Position numbers and translations under genes: made by a program | In this document: in pieces, positions 25,001-56,180 of the stretch | How positions within the stretch are numbered: the stretch's first letter is position 1 | How the letters are laid out: the number at the start of each line of letters is the position of its first letter | Notes under the pieces: generated by a model | Databases searched by the model: none | What the model was told of the DNA's origin: nothing | Seen by the model: only the letters and a program-made list of their open reading frames with translations | Source: Aptenodytes patagonicus | Lineage: Eukaryota; Chordata; Aves; Sphenisciformes; Spheniscidae | Length of the DNA: 64,000 bases | Direction of reading: 5' to 3' | Assembly (NCBI RefSeq): GCF_965638725.1 | Contig: NC_134951.1 | Location: 74,527,068 to 74,591,067 of the forward strand

Positions 25001-26677
25001 CCTGAAGAGACACAGATCAATTCTTCACAAAAGATATACGTGATAAGTTTTAATTGCCAAATACGAGTCCCTGACAAATCAGAGCTTGCTTCAACCAAAC
25101 ACATTTTGGTGAATGAAGCTCATTTTACACCCAACATCCTAAAATGAATCGCGCGTGGGACTTCTTTTCACATCGGACTTTTTGCTTATTAGAGGGGAAC
25201 AGGGTACTGAAACATTGCCATGTTCAGAAAATGCTAGTCTATTAAACACTGCATCAACACAAAAACCTGAGAAAGCGAAGCAGTTGCAGAACAGATAGAT
25301 CAGAAAAAGGTTAGACGGAAAGGCGAGTTACAAAATTAATGAAGAGCAGCTACAAGAAAGAGATGATAAAGTAAAAAAAAAGACAGAAAGATTAAGAGAG
25401 ACAAGTACTGACGGTAGTAAGAAACCAGCAAAAACAAGGCAGAGAAGGGGTCTCAAGGGCTAGGGGGAAAAACATCTCAGGCAGAAAGAGATCTTACCCT
25501 TACCTCACCGTGTTCTTCAAAAAATTCATTTTTATGTCGATGCAGGGTATCAATAACTCGTGTGAGGATCTGAGGCAGTCTGTCTTTAATTGTAAAATAT
25601 GCAAAGGACCTAAAAAGGAGAGGATCGAAATTTTATTATTGAGAGGAAATGATGAAATATCTTCTATTTTTTTAAAATAAATGCACGGTCTTGAAAGTAA
25701 TTTTATGTGCCTTTAAAGCAGTGGACACCAATAAAAAACAAACAAGTCTTAAATTGGTCAGGTTCTTCGGTCTACTTTTGAAGAAAAAGATAAACGGCAG
25801 TCTTTTCAGGGAAGAAAATGCTAAGTGACCGGCCCTGCCAAAAGAGCGAAAACTGCAGTTAATTCTAGGCTCAAACGTGTTCTCTAATTGCTCAGTTACC
25901 CAGATGTAAAGTCAAGGAAATTTAAAATTAAAAGCTCAGAGATTTGTTTAAAGTTTAAGCGTATCTTGTATCGACAACAAAACCCACGCCACTCGCTCTC
26001 CGCTATATACTTGATTTCCATTCTCCCCAAACGCTGTTTATACACGAGAAGGACGACGAGCAAAACGCGACCAGCCCCACGGAGAGCTCGAACCCAGCCT
26101 GAAGAATGATTTTTATTTGAAGATTTCTGTCCCGCGAGTCGGGGCCCCAGTCCCGGGGACTCGGAACTGAACAGCTACCCGCGACTGCGCGGTGAGCCCA
26201 AAGAAACCTAGGAAAAACAGAAACACAACCCATACCCTCCCGAGGCCTGTTCCGGTCGGTAACGGGCGGTTAACGGGGGCGAAGCGAGGCAACGCCGGCC
26301 CGAAGAAGCGCCCGCCCCTGCGGCTGCGGCCGGCGGCGCGGAGCCGGCAGCACAGCGCCCACAGCGCCGCCTCCCGGCCACGCGGCCCCCGGCCGAGCGG
26401 GCCCGTCCACGGCGCGACGCTGGCGTTGCCCCCGCCCGCGCGAGTAGGCCGAGGGCCGGCCCCCGGCCCCGCCCGGCGCGGCGCCCGCCGCTAGGCCGAA
26501 GACCCCGACCGCGGGGCCCGGCGCCCGAAAGCAGCCGCTCCCCGGCCGAAGGGCACCAGCCGGCCCCTCAGGTCCCTCCTGCCCCCCACCCCGCTGCCAG
26601 TAACGAGCGCGCCAGGCCGCGACGGACCCCTTAAACCTGCCCGAGAGGGAGACCGGTAGCGCCGCTACCGCCGCCAT
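21243..26677 (-). CDS. ARMT1: ARMT1, acidic residue methyltransferase 1 (DUF89 family), whole coding span
   Basis: Five coding exons on the minus strand (26628-26677, 25504-25609, 24715-24956, 23029-23194, 21243-22010) join in consistent phases to 443 residues; the human protein has 441. ARMT1 is a metal-dependent DUF89 protein. It was reported as an S-adenosylmethionine-dependent methyltransferase acting on glutamates of PCNA in the DNA-damage response, while related DUF89 proteins act as phosphatases on damaged or phosphorylated metabolites, so its physiological reaction is debated. Visible signatures are DNAGFE with the metal ligands Asp255/Asn256, VSDTT with Asp293, KGDLNYRKL near 367-375 and the RTLK motif near 403-406. 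No signal peptide is seen. It lies head-to-head with RMND1. No break or missing key residue was seen. Confidence 0.95.
23029..23194 (-). CDS. ARMT1: ARMT1 coding exon 4
   Basis: Encodes PPIDNFDVFKEGKAQNFF through EELFNLLQ. The acceptor is TTTTTAG and the donor GTAAAG. It enters by completing an Asn codon and leaves in phase 0. It was too short to stand out as an open frame and was placed by similarity and splice sites. Confidence 0.93.
24715..24956 (-). CDS. ARMT1: ARMT1 coding exon 3
   Basis: Encodes KGVEAEKRAISFLSKLRNEL through YMYRRIHAALAQ, closely matching the human helical N-terminal domain. The acceptor is TTTCAG and the donor GTAAGT. It leaves in phase 2. Confidence 0.95.
25504..25609 (-). 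CDS. ARMT1: ARMT1 coding exon 2
   Basis: Encodes SFAYFTIKDRLPQILTRVID and onward to HGE. The acceptor is TTTTTAG and the donor GTAAGG. It enters with one base completing a glycine codon and leaves in phase 0. Confidence 0.93.
26628..26677 (-). CDS. ARMT1: ARMT1 coding exon 1
   Basis: The ATG at 26677 sits in AAGATGGCGGC and encodes MAAVAALPVSLSGRFKG, collinear with the human start. The exon ends in phase 2 before a weak donor, GTCCGT. A second possible donor (GTTTAA) nine bases upstream would remove three residues in frame. The chosen end is the one that keeps the F-K-G-S-F join seen in the human protein as Y-R-G-S-F. Confidence 0.85.
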
Positions 26678-26681
26678 CTTG
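26671..26681 (-). promoter_or_regulatory. YY1-type motif over the ARMT1 start codon
   Basis: The minus strand reads CAAGATGGCGG, the classical YY1 core-promoter element. It lies directly on the initiator ATG, as in many short-5'UTR housekeeping genes. Binding is inferred from the motif only. Confidence 0.6.
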
Positions 26682-26711
26682 CCCCGCCCCCGCGAGCCGG
26701 CGGGCCGCCCC

Positions 26712-26720
26712 CCGGAAGTG
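26712..26720 (+). promoter_or_regulatory. ETS/GABP (NRF-2) motif
   Basis: A perfect CCGGAAGTG lies between the two divergent genes, 35 bp from the ARMT1 ATG. GABP sites are characteristic of bidirectional promoters and of nuclear genes for mitochondrial proteins, which fits RMND1. Confidence 0.6.
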
Positions 26721-26721
26721 G

Positions 26722-26744
26722 GGCGAGGCAGCCGGACGTTATTG
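26722..26744 (+). other. RMND1: Probable RMND1 non-coding exon 1 (3' end)
   Basis: A near-consensus donor ATTG|GTGAGT sits at 26744/26745 on the plus strand, just outside the ARMT1 start. The first coding exon of RMND1 begins at a splice acceptor (29768/29769) ahead of its ATG, so an upstream non-coding exon is required. The exon's 5' boundary is not visible and the start given here is nominal. CAG|GTCAGT near 26885 is an alternative donor. Confidence 0.45.
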
Positions 26745-29700
26745 GTGAGTCAGCCGCGCCCGCCGCGCCGCACGGCGACGGGCGGGCGGGCGGGGCCTGG
26801 CGGCCCGCGCGCCCTGGCGGAGCTCGGCGGGCGGTGGGCGGGGCCGCGGCTCGCGCGGCGGAGAGCGGCTCGCCCCCTCCCCCAGGTCAGTGCTGGCGCG
26901 CGGCGGGAACCGCCTCGCCCCTCCCGCGGCGGCGGCGGGCGGGCGCCGCGGAGAGGGAGAGGGGGAGGGGGAGGGGAGGGACGGCGGTGCGGCTGCCCTT
27001 GACGGCTCCCCGCCGCCGGTCGGAGCTGCGACGGGAGCTCGTGCTGGGGCGGGGGCTGTGTAGCCCCTGCTGGGACCCCCCCGGAGCGGCGGGGGGGCAG
27101 CGGCACGGACGTCTGCGGGCTGGGCCTGCCGCAGCGCCCGCGGGAGGACGTGGGCGAGCCGGGGCGGCCTCGCCCGCCCTTCCCGCCGGCTCCGATCCTG
27201 CCGCGAGTGGGAGGGCCGCGCGTCCCCCGCGGGCACGGCCGTAGGCCGAGCGAGGGGAGGCAGTTTCAGGGGTGAGAAAGAGCTCTGCCCGCGGGGGGGG
27301 GGGGGGCGATTTCCTGCCCCGTCCCTCCTTCCCTCCCTCCCTCCGCCCCCGGACTGCTCCTGCCGGAGCCGGAGCGGCAAGGCTGCCGGGCCGCTCCCCT
27401 GCCTCCCCCTCGTACACGGGTACTGCGGCGGCGCAACCTGCCGGCCGCTCCGCCGAGCGCCCCTCGGCGGTGGCGCAGCTGCGGCGGAAGCCGAGCGTTA
27501 CGGAGCAGCGGGGCGGGCCCCCCGCGCGGCGGCGCTCGGCCTGGCGGTGGCGCCTTCCCGCGCCCGCCAGGGGCGCCCGTCAGCCGCCGGCCGCCGCGGG
27601 GCGGGGCGGGTGCCCGAGCGCCTCGGCCGCCGCCTCGGGCGGGGGCGGCGCTGGCCTCGCTCTTCCTGCGGAGGCGGGGCGCCTTCTCCTCCCGATTGGC
27701 TTCCTGGCGGCCTGCTTCCCGCCCGCCCCGGCAGGCAGCCAACGGGAGCGGGGTCGCTCCCTTCCCCCCGCGCATACCGGAGGGGGCCCTCCCGGGGGTG
27801 GGGGCCGGGCCGGGCCGCCCGCCGGCAGAGCGGGCCGGGTTTATTCGTACATCTTGCTGGCTCTGCCGCAGTAAGCTTGGTCTGCCGGCTGGAAAGGCAA
27901 CGGGCGTGAATAAAGCGTGTCTTGTCTCAAAGAGGCGTTGGAAAATACCGTGCAGATTTGTTTCCGCTGTTCGGAGATGGCACCTGCTGTCTGGTTGTGG
28001 TAGCTCTTTAGCCCGCTTATTTCTTAGACTGCTCTATTCTGCGCTTCCTGGCTAGGTGCCTCTGCTGCTCCAAACCTGGCGTTAAGGCTCCTCGGTGGAA
28101 TTCAGTCTGTGTGGCCACTGCTTCCCTGTAACTTGCTGTAAGCCTGTGCAGTTGCAAAATCACCCCTGGGGTCACTGTGATTCGACACAAGGTTTTGTTG
28201 GCTAGGAAAGTACGGCGTACCTGGCATTTGTGAGTCTCCTTCCGCTAGTTACCCCGCGCTACCGGAGGCTTCTCCCCTTGTCCTGGCTCTCGACAGCCTT
28301 GGGTCGCAGTTGCTGAGTTTTTCAGCTCTCTTGGTTATCCAGAGGTAACAGGCCTTTAAAAAGGTAAATGTGCCTTGTCCTGGGCAGAGTCTTCTGGGTC
28401 TCTGGGTCGCTTTTTAAATACAGGACAAGTTTAAAATGAAAACAATAATTAGTTTATTCTAATAAGTATGCAAATAACAGGCTTACAAATTGGGCAAAAA
28501 GCTACAAGTGAAGAGCGTATAAAATCATGCCCAATATCAATTACTTATTCTGTGGTAGCCTAAAGGTGTTTTATGTCCTTTTTTTTTTTTTTTTTTTTGT
28601 AGAATTGTATGCCTCTCACCAGAATTAGTGTAACCCCCTTCCATTAAGTTGTGTCAGGGTGATGTTTGGTTTTGGTTTTTTTTTTCCAAGTTGTGTGTGT
28701 ATTGTGCTAGCATCTAGGTATCCTTGTCAGGATGGAGGGCTTGTTCCAGTCAGCACACAATGATTTGTTCTCACAAGAAAATGCTTATTTGAACCATTAC
28801 GTTAAATGTATGGGTGGTATTGAAGATCCTTCTTTACACAGTTTTTGAAAAGTATTCTGAAATTGGCAGTTTTTTCAAACTGTACAACTTAATGACTTTT
28901 TTTTTTTTAATAACTTGCTGAAGATGAATTTTGTGTCACGAGGGGAGTATTCTTGGTTAATAAAAGCAGATGGGGGCGGGGACTTGACACTGCGATTTTT
29001 CAGCAAGTGAAACATACCCACTGAGGTATTCAGTCTACTGTCTGTGAATACTTTCAAAGTTTATTTGATTAGCTCATACAACGTAGCGTAAATGTAATAA
29101 GCTTGCTCTTGGTCTGGAGTAACAGAATAAGGACACTGTCGTATTTCCGTCAGCACAGGTAGATCTGCAAGCAGGCCTTGCGGTCCCTGTTGCACCAGTA
29201 CGTGCTAGCAGGATCAAGACCGTAACCTGATTGACTCGGCTCTCGCTCTAGTCAAGACAGACGAACAGAGCTGGATCCGTGCTTGGCTGTTTGCGATACA
29301 GCAGTTTGAGCTGATGTGTGTATTCCGTAGGTGACATTCCCATGCAAGCACATAGTAATCTAATTATTGTTTTAATTATGTATAAAACAATGATTCACAG
29401 AGTCTGATGTCCTCTTTAAGGTGTGTGCTTGCTCATGAGTAATTTCGTCAGTGGGATTACTGAGAGTGCAGACTGCTATACAGAATGAGCAACAGAAGGA
29501 AAAGATGTCTGCTTACATATTGACATAGCAACCCATTCTACTTTTTCACCACGTGTTGCAAGCACACAGCTCGATAATGTGTTTCGATCTTAATTAGAGT
29601 TATTTCCATAACATTGAGAAAAAGCTGTTGAATCGCACTAATGTTTATGTGCTTAGGAGTACTAACACATGCAGAAGGAGTATGGGTCGTCTTTTAGATA

Positions 29701-29768
29701 AGGGGAAAATAGTATTACTTCTTTCCAAAGAGTTGATGGATGATTTTGTTTGTTTGTTTTAAATACAG
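26745..29768 (+). other. RMND1: RMND1 first intron
   Basis: The first ~1.1 kb is CpG island, including a run of about 14 G near 27292-27306. The rest is ordinary sequence with a 20-base T run at 28579-28598. No other gene was seen. Confidence 0.5.
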
Positions 29769-29782
29769 TTCTGAGGGAAGCA

Positions 29783-49945
<20,163 letters not shown>

Positions 49946-50105
49946 CGACAGAATAAACTCAGGAAGAAGAAAACTGGCAAAACCATAAAGACCATACGGC
50001 CCAGAAAATTCCTGTCTATCGTATGCTTCTGGAAAATAGTGGAATTGTGTCTCTCGATAAATATGTACATCTTCTACTCAAATTAAAAAAAAAAAAAAAA
50101 AAAAA

Positions 50106-53100
50106 TCAGTTTGTGAACATTATTCCCAACTGTTGTACTAGTGATGTTAAAGAAGTCTTAATCTATGGATGTGCTAGTGTAAAGCTGAGATACTAATGAC
50201 GCATTTGTAGGGGAAGTTTTCTGGTGAGTAGGCCCGGGTGCATGCAGGACTGATGCAGGGAGAGATTTAGCTTTGTCTCCTTAGTAAGCAAGGACAGAAG
50301 GATGGATCCCTTCTGTGCTGACTGTATTAATCTGGTGAAGGACTCTACTGCCTTGTCCCCTTGACAGTTAAAAAGATGCTGAGTACTTAGCTACTTTGTG
50401 CGTTTCTGACTGATGATGAAGTTTTCCCTCATTTTCCCCAGCTCCTCCTTGGATAGCCGTGACGCTGTCCCAAGGACGACTAGTTTCCACGAAACAAGCT
50501 TGGAAACAGCACTCCTATTTGTTCTCCTTAAGTTACCTGGCATGATTTTAGTATACCTGGCGGGTATATTTAATGTTATGTTCTACCCCATCACAAAAAG
50601 GTATTTACATACTTGTATGGGAATACATTTATTTAGAAAGTATTTATATGAAAGGGGAACTAGCTGAACTTTATCTGAGGTCACAGGAAGCTGTAGTAGA
50701 ATGAGAAACTAAAGTAAGGTTCACAAAGTTTCTCTATTACTAGACTGTCCACCTTATCCTACTACCTGATTCTTACCAGTACACGTTGCAAGGAGTGAGT
50801 TAGCATAGGGTAAGGTCTTAATTATCCTCTAAAGGTAAAACTTTCTTTTTTTTCTTTTTTAATCTTTTCCTAGCCTACAGGTCTGTAGATTGCTATCTCC
50901 AGAGTGTTATCACTTACTCTTATGAGGGGATTTTTTTTCCCCCCAGCAACTTCTCTTTCTAAACATGTTTTCAGGAACTACTACACAACTGCTATTTTAT
51001 CACCTTTTTCAAAATCAGCTTAGTCCAGTGTATTGCTTCAGGAACATAACCTAAAAATTTTGTTAAGAGCTCCTGAAGCAGCATTAACAAGCCACGATGA
51101 CTAAATCCAGGCTAGAAGTACAATTACATTTGCAGTAGTTTACTGTTCTCTCTTCACCTGAAAACAGTATTTCCCAGCGTGGTATTAGACTCCTGTTGAA
51201 TACATCAAACACATATGTGGGGAAGAGAATAGAGTCAGGCAGAGCTAGGAGAGACACCCGACTACAAACCCATCCTTTTGCCACAAATTATGTTTCCGGT
51301 GCCACGGGAGCCTCTTGAGAAGCGGCAGCTCCTCTCAAGAGTAGGCTTTCTCCTCAGAACAGGTCGTATCTGGAGGTCTTGGTTCTGAACAGCTCAACTA
51401 CCACTGCTCTGAACTGCTGAGAAGGTCTGAACCGGCAGCCCCACTCACGGAAGTGAATCGGTCAGTGGAACGGCTGCGGAAGAGCTCCTCAGCACCGATC
51501 TCCTGACTTACACAGGGTTATTACAGAAATAGCACATTAGATCCTGTAGGCAGTAGAAAAACTTACCAAGCACCACTTAATTCCAGTAACAGAGAATTAG
51601 GTTTTACATTTTAATTCTTCTAGCAAACATTCTTCACGCCTTTAGACAAAAAGGCTTTCCCTCCCCCCCATTTGAGTGCAGTACTTATGCCCAAGAACAT
51701 AAGTTCCCATTCATCTCACATTTAATGTTTCAGTATTCCAGCTAAACTGCTAAAATGTAAATTTGCAGGCCAACTGCATCTATCGGGAAAAGCGGTTTTA
51801 ACAAAGTCATTTGAGGACTCGAGATGCTCTTTAAAAGCATAAAGTGTCTAGAGGCTTGATTATCTCAAGTCTTGGGACTGTATTTAAGAGTTACCAAGTC
51901 AAACACCTCAAAACAAGAGAAACACGGTTACTTTTGAAACCTCAAATCAGTTTATATCAGCACATAAAATCGTAGCCATAAAAATCACACTCTCTTCTTC
52001 CCGCCAAGCCCCCACCCCCATTTACTGTGTTGATGGTTTTGCAGCATCAGTTAAGCCTTAACTGTACATTAAAACTTTGTATCCATCTTTTTCACAATGT
52101 ACCCGGTGGCAGCTGCATCAAAGCCTGAGGGGTTTTTGTTCTAACAACTAACGGTACAATCTCTTACAAAGTGAGAATGTTCTCACTACATTACGCATAG
52201 AGAAGCAAGACCAAGCTGGGAAGTTGGGCGCGTCAAGAACCTAACGTGAGCTTTCACAGCACGACGTACACGGTGAGCAGAGCCCTCCTGTGACCGACAG
52301 CACTTGGGAAACTCTCCCCACCTGCAATCTTTGTTTCTGCTTGAACCCCATGGGGACCCTGTGCAAGTGTGTGCGTGGCCTGACCAGGAGGAAGTTTTAT
52401 GGCGGAGGCAAGATGAGACTCCAGTTCCAGAGGCAACACAAAACTGCCCTAGCCGTGAGAACGCACCCATCTTCCGTCTGCCTCGTCCACCACACGCCTT
52501 CATAGTGTAACTGAAAAGAACCGTCTTCGCTACGCAGTTTGCGCAGTTCAAGTCTTCACCAAAATGTGTCTATTCTAACCAGTAAGGGTCATCTGGGGGG
52601 AAAAAAATAAAGATGCGATAGCAATAAATACAGAATATACGAGGAAAACCAGAGAGGAATCCTGGTATATCCAGAACTCTAAAATTTTAACCCTTTTAAC
52701 AAAATTAAGACTGAACAGCAAAATTCTGTTTGTATGGAACCTTGCTAGACCATCCTTTATAAGGATCCCAACTGTGCAGACCGCTTCTGTCTGTGCTTTT
52801 TTCCATCAGATGAGGTAAAGCACAACTGATAGATGATTTTCTTTGGCAGATCTGCTCAAAAGTTGTCGTAAGCCTAGCTATTTGTAAAACAGCAAAGAAT
52901 GCTGAGAGTCGGGACTCCTGACTTCCAGTCGCATTTTTGTGGGGTAACAGCTCTACTGGCTGCAGAGTCAGTCCCAGTTCTCAATCATGTTGTTCAGCAC
53001 ATCAGCCCTGCTGGCGGGATGAGCAACTGCGTATACATGACACCTCCCTGCAAAAATCTCATGTATTTCTCTCTGCAAAAATAACGTGTACTCAGTCCAG

Positions 53101-53306
53101 CCAGCATATACCAGCTTCTACGAGAAGGATGACATTGTCGCCAACTTCAAGCGCCTGCCTGAAACAAAAATACAAGAACACTAAAACATGCAAGAAAGAG
53201 TTTCTCCTTCCCCATCCTACCTTCGTCCTAGGAACTGAACAAACTTCGGCTCAAAGTTTCGTAAGGGGGTCAAAAAGCCAGATACTTTGTTCCCACCTAA
53301 ACGAGT
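50106..53306. other. Intergenic, downstream of RMND1
   Basis: No recognised gene. Overlapping short frames on both strands at 52.2-52.55 kb are the densest. A splice-bounded minus-strand segment near 51.2 kb (CTCTCCTAG acceptor, TTTTCAG|GTGAAG donor) is open but only about 100 bp. Nothing here can be called coding from sequence alone. Confidence 0.45.
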
Positions 53307-53519
53307 TTATTTACTGATAGCTAAGTAACAAAGTTGCCTTGTACCAGACTTGAAGACAAGACGCGGATGGATGTCCTTAGTAGTGATAATGGTTGCGGTG
53401 AACCTCTTCCAGTTTATGGACCCTTCATGTGTAGACCAATTCAGAAATTGCCAAAGGCACTGGTGTACTGAGTTTGCCAGTTTACTCTTCTCAGCCACCT
53501 TCCCCAGACCATTGAGATA
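53307..53519 (-). other. Exon-like open segment, possible terminal exon of unknown minus-strand gene
   Basis: A polypyrimidine-rich acceptor (GACTTTTCTTGGACAG) on the minus strand is followed by 70 open codons, beginning YLNGLGKVAEKSKLANSV and ending LCYLAISK, then stop. An AATAAA overlaps the stop codon (plus-strand TTTATT at 53306-53311). Its phase 0 entry is compatible with the exon-like segment at 55991-56180. I recognise no domain. It could be a chance frame or part of a lncRNA. Confidence 0.25.
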
Positions 53520-55990
53520 CTGTCCAAGAAAAGTCTACAGGCTGGAAACTACTCATCTGGGATGTACTACCTTCCTTCACCGGATGGCATTTAACATCTG
53601 CCAAGAGTCTCGTTATCCTTGTCTACAGACTGGTTTATGATACTAGCGTGACAACCACCAAAAAGAAATGCAGAGTCTGAGGTACTCAGATACGGTAAGT
53701 GATACGCACAGGGTTTAAAAACTGAAAACACTGCCCAAAACACTTGTCATCTTGGGGGGAAAAAAGAAAGCTTAACTATCTGTCTTAACTGTCTAGGAAG
53801 GGGGGAAAGTGTCTTGAAATTTATATAGCCCCAGCTGAGAAAAGGATTTTTAAGAGACTAATTCTTTACAATCAGCAGGAAAGCAAAGACCTTTGTTAGC
53901 CTTAGAAAATTATTTTGCCATAGCTATACACTGTATGAGGTAGCCTGTTTCTCCCGATCCCCCAAGTGCCTGCCAGTGACATACTTCTTGACATCACCTG
54001 TATACTCTGTACTACACATAAAACCCAGGTGGCCGAATCTCAGAAAACTAAGCAATTCCAACGGTCTGGGGTCCTCCAGAGTTTTTGACAGAGTAACAGT
54101 TGGACAGACCTAGTCACACTGGGGAAACAGAACAAAAAAATCCCCTCTCCTCGCACACGTAGCGTGACAACCACCCCCATTTCTCATTCTTTAAACAAAC
54201 TTTATTAAACAAACTTAAAACAAGGACAAGCATTTTTTTCCTTCACTCTGTTTTGAGCTGTTTGAAGGCATCGCAGCTACAGCTAGCATCACCATTCTCT
54301 CTGTTAGTGCTCAGTCATTTGCCCGTTTATGTCCGTCTTCAAGCTCCAGCCATTCAAGAAACACATTTTCCAAACTGGTGAAATATGCCTACTAAATGAT
54401 GGTAACTGCCAAGTACTATTGCCCCCCAAATACTTTTTAACACTTTCCTAACTAAGCTTGAGTCAATGCTGACGAACTCTCTATTTATTCAAAACTGTTT
54501 ATTAAGTATCTCATGAGCTTAAAGTCACCATTTAGATGATATTACATAGTAATGTGAACATAGTATCAACGCTATTTCACTTAGAGCATCTTTCTCTACA
54601 CAATACCTCAGCTGCACGGGCTTTAAAAATGCACTCACTACAGTTGCAGTTTGAGTCCTTTTTTCTAAGGAAAACAAAACATGCAAGTACATATATTACT
54701 GTAACTTTATAGTCATGCTCCACTAAAAATGTCACTCCAGCCGAGAATGCAGAGTCACGTTTGAGCTTTTCCAGTTAGAAGCGGGCAGGGCCCATGTAAC
54801 AGGCTAATCTGGCACTAAGGCAAAGCCAGAAAGTAGAGGGCTAATCTACGCTGCAGAAGCTGTGTCAGCTCGGTTACACCAACAACTCCCGATGGAGATG
54901 AAGCTCCTAACATGAAAGATTCTATACATACAGTTAAACCATTTCCTTAGCTGACATACGTTGTACTAGCAAAAGGACTTCCCCCCCCCCCCCCAGTCTA
55001 AATTGCAGCTACTCATTAGCTGTTGATAAAGCTTTGTTCACTAGGTGTAGAAACAATTCCTAATTAACATAGTGATACCAGAAAAACAGCTTAGCCTACA
55101 GAATGGCAAAGATCTATTTCTTCATTTTTTCACCTTATACAGCGTACACAAAAAGTGGCTTACACACCATAGGTCTCCTTCACCTTTAGGACAGCCAGAC
55201 CTACGCACAACAAAAACGTGAAAGCACAGATCTGCCTGGGGGCTGACCACTCACCTGACACGACCGTACCCCAACAGCCTCCCCGTGGCAAGGAAGCCAA
55301 GGCGGGAAAAAGCAGAGCCGTTCCACAACTGCTGCCGTACGCGTACGTCAGGGTTTTTCCTGGGGAACACACTTACGTGCCTCATGCTTCCAATGCTGTG
55401 TGAAAGACGAACGAGATTTGGACCAAGCGTGTGAAAAATTCTAACAGGGAGGGAGGATATCCCTGGATGAAAAGGTTGGAGGCTATCAGAGGTACAGTAT
55501 TTACTCATCTAGCGAGAAGCTACTGCAGCTGTCGCACTTTCCACCAAGCCTTCTCACCAACATAAATCAGAAGTGGAAGTGTTAGAAACAGCAGCTGTGC
55601 TAATAAAATGGATTTACAGCATTGATATAAACTCACGTTTTACTACAGTAGTAGCAGCGTGGAAGTGGTGCCCCACACCTTTGGGGAAGGGTTCCCGCCC
55701 ATTGCCTAGGACACACGCTCCCAGCTCCCCACGGCTTCGGCAGAGCCAGCAACGGTCCCGCAGGGGTGGGTCAGCAGTGCCGCAGAGAGCGGTGAGCAAG
55801 GAGCTCTTCAGAACAGGGACTCTGCTCTCTGATTTTTCAAAAATGCTGGGAAGTTTGAAAACTCACTGAAAGCCTTAGCAGTCTGAGCCTCATTAACATC
55901 ACTAGAGCTGTTAAGGTTTTGACTATAACAATAAAAATCTACTGTTTCATTCCAGATTTCAACTGAACTCTACCAAAAAGACACACTTAC
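53520..55990. other. Intergenic, no gene recognised
   Basis: Contains a 14-C run at 54981-54994. It also has a minus-strand open stretch at 55.37-55.51 kb that ends at a consensus donor (GCAC|GTAAGTGTG), but no protein similarity was seen. Confidence 0.45.
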
Positions 55991-56180
55991 AGGGCTTGGG
56001 TCTGTATCACGTTCCTCCCACTGCTCAAGTGAATTTTTACTCAGATTAGCAGACACCTTCGTCATCTTATTAATACTTAAATCATCAGCAGTATGCTCAT
56101 TTACAATGCAAAATATGATCTTACCAGACAAAATTCTGCCTTTAATTGGAGTACGCACAGACCAAAGCAAAGCCAAAAAC
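55991..56180 (-). other. Exon-like open segment on the minus strand
   Basis: 190 bp bounded by a CCCTAG acceptor and a perfect GTAAGT donor are open throughout in one frame: 63 codons including KGRILSGKIIFCIVNEHTA and ending DTDPSP. I do not recognise the peptide. The segment lies between the 3' end of RMND1 and the ZBTB2 promoter, on the strand divergent from ZBTB2. It could be a real exon of an undescribed gene or lncRNA, or a chance combination. Confidence 0.3.

Larger units (their letters stand above)
26230..27850. promoter_or_regulatory. CpG island, bidirectional ARMT1/RMND1 promoter
   Basis: About 1.6 kb of very GC-rich, CpG-dense sequence spans the ARMT1 start codon and the likely RMND1 first exon. 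It holds a CCGGAAGTG ETS/GABP motif, a YY1-type motif over the ARMT1 start and an inverted CCAAT (ATTGG at 26741). Head-to-head gene pairs with a shared CpG island are common for housekeeping and mitochondrial genes. The long overlapping frames on both strands here are composition artefacts. Confidence 0.85.

Noticed and set aside
26192-28055. Long frames across the ARMT1/RMND1 CpG island
   Set aside because: Same composition effect. Only the 50-bp ARMT1 exon 1 inside them has homology and splice support.
29750-29782. Upstream in-frame ATG for RMND1
   Set aside because: It lies before the acceptor at 29768, so it is intronic in the mature transcript.
52186-52551. 121-codon minus-strand frame as a gene
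   Set aside because: It has frames open on both strands, no recognised domain and weak splice sites, so it was not strong enough to list as coding.
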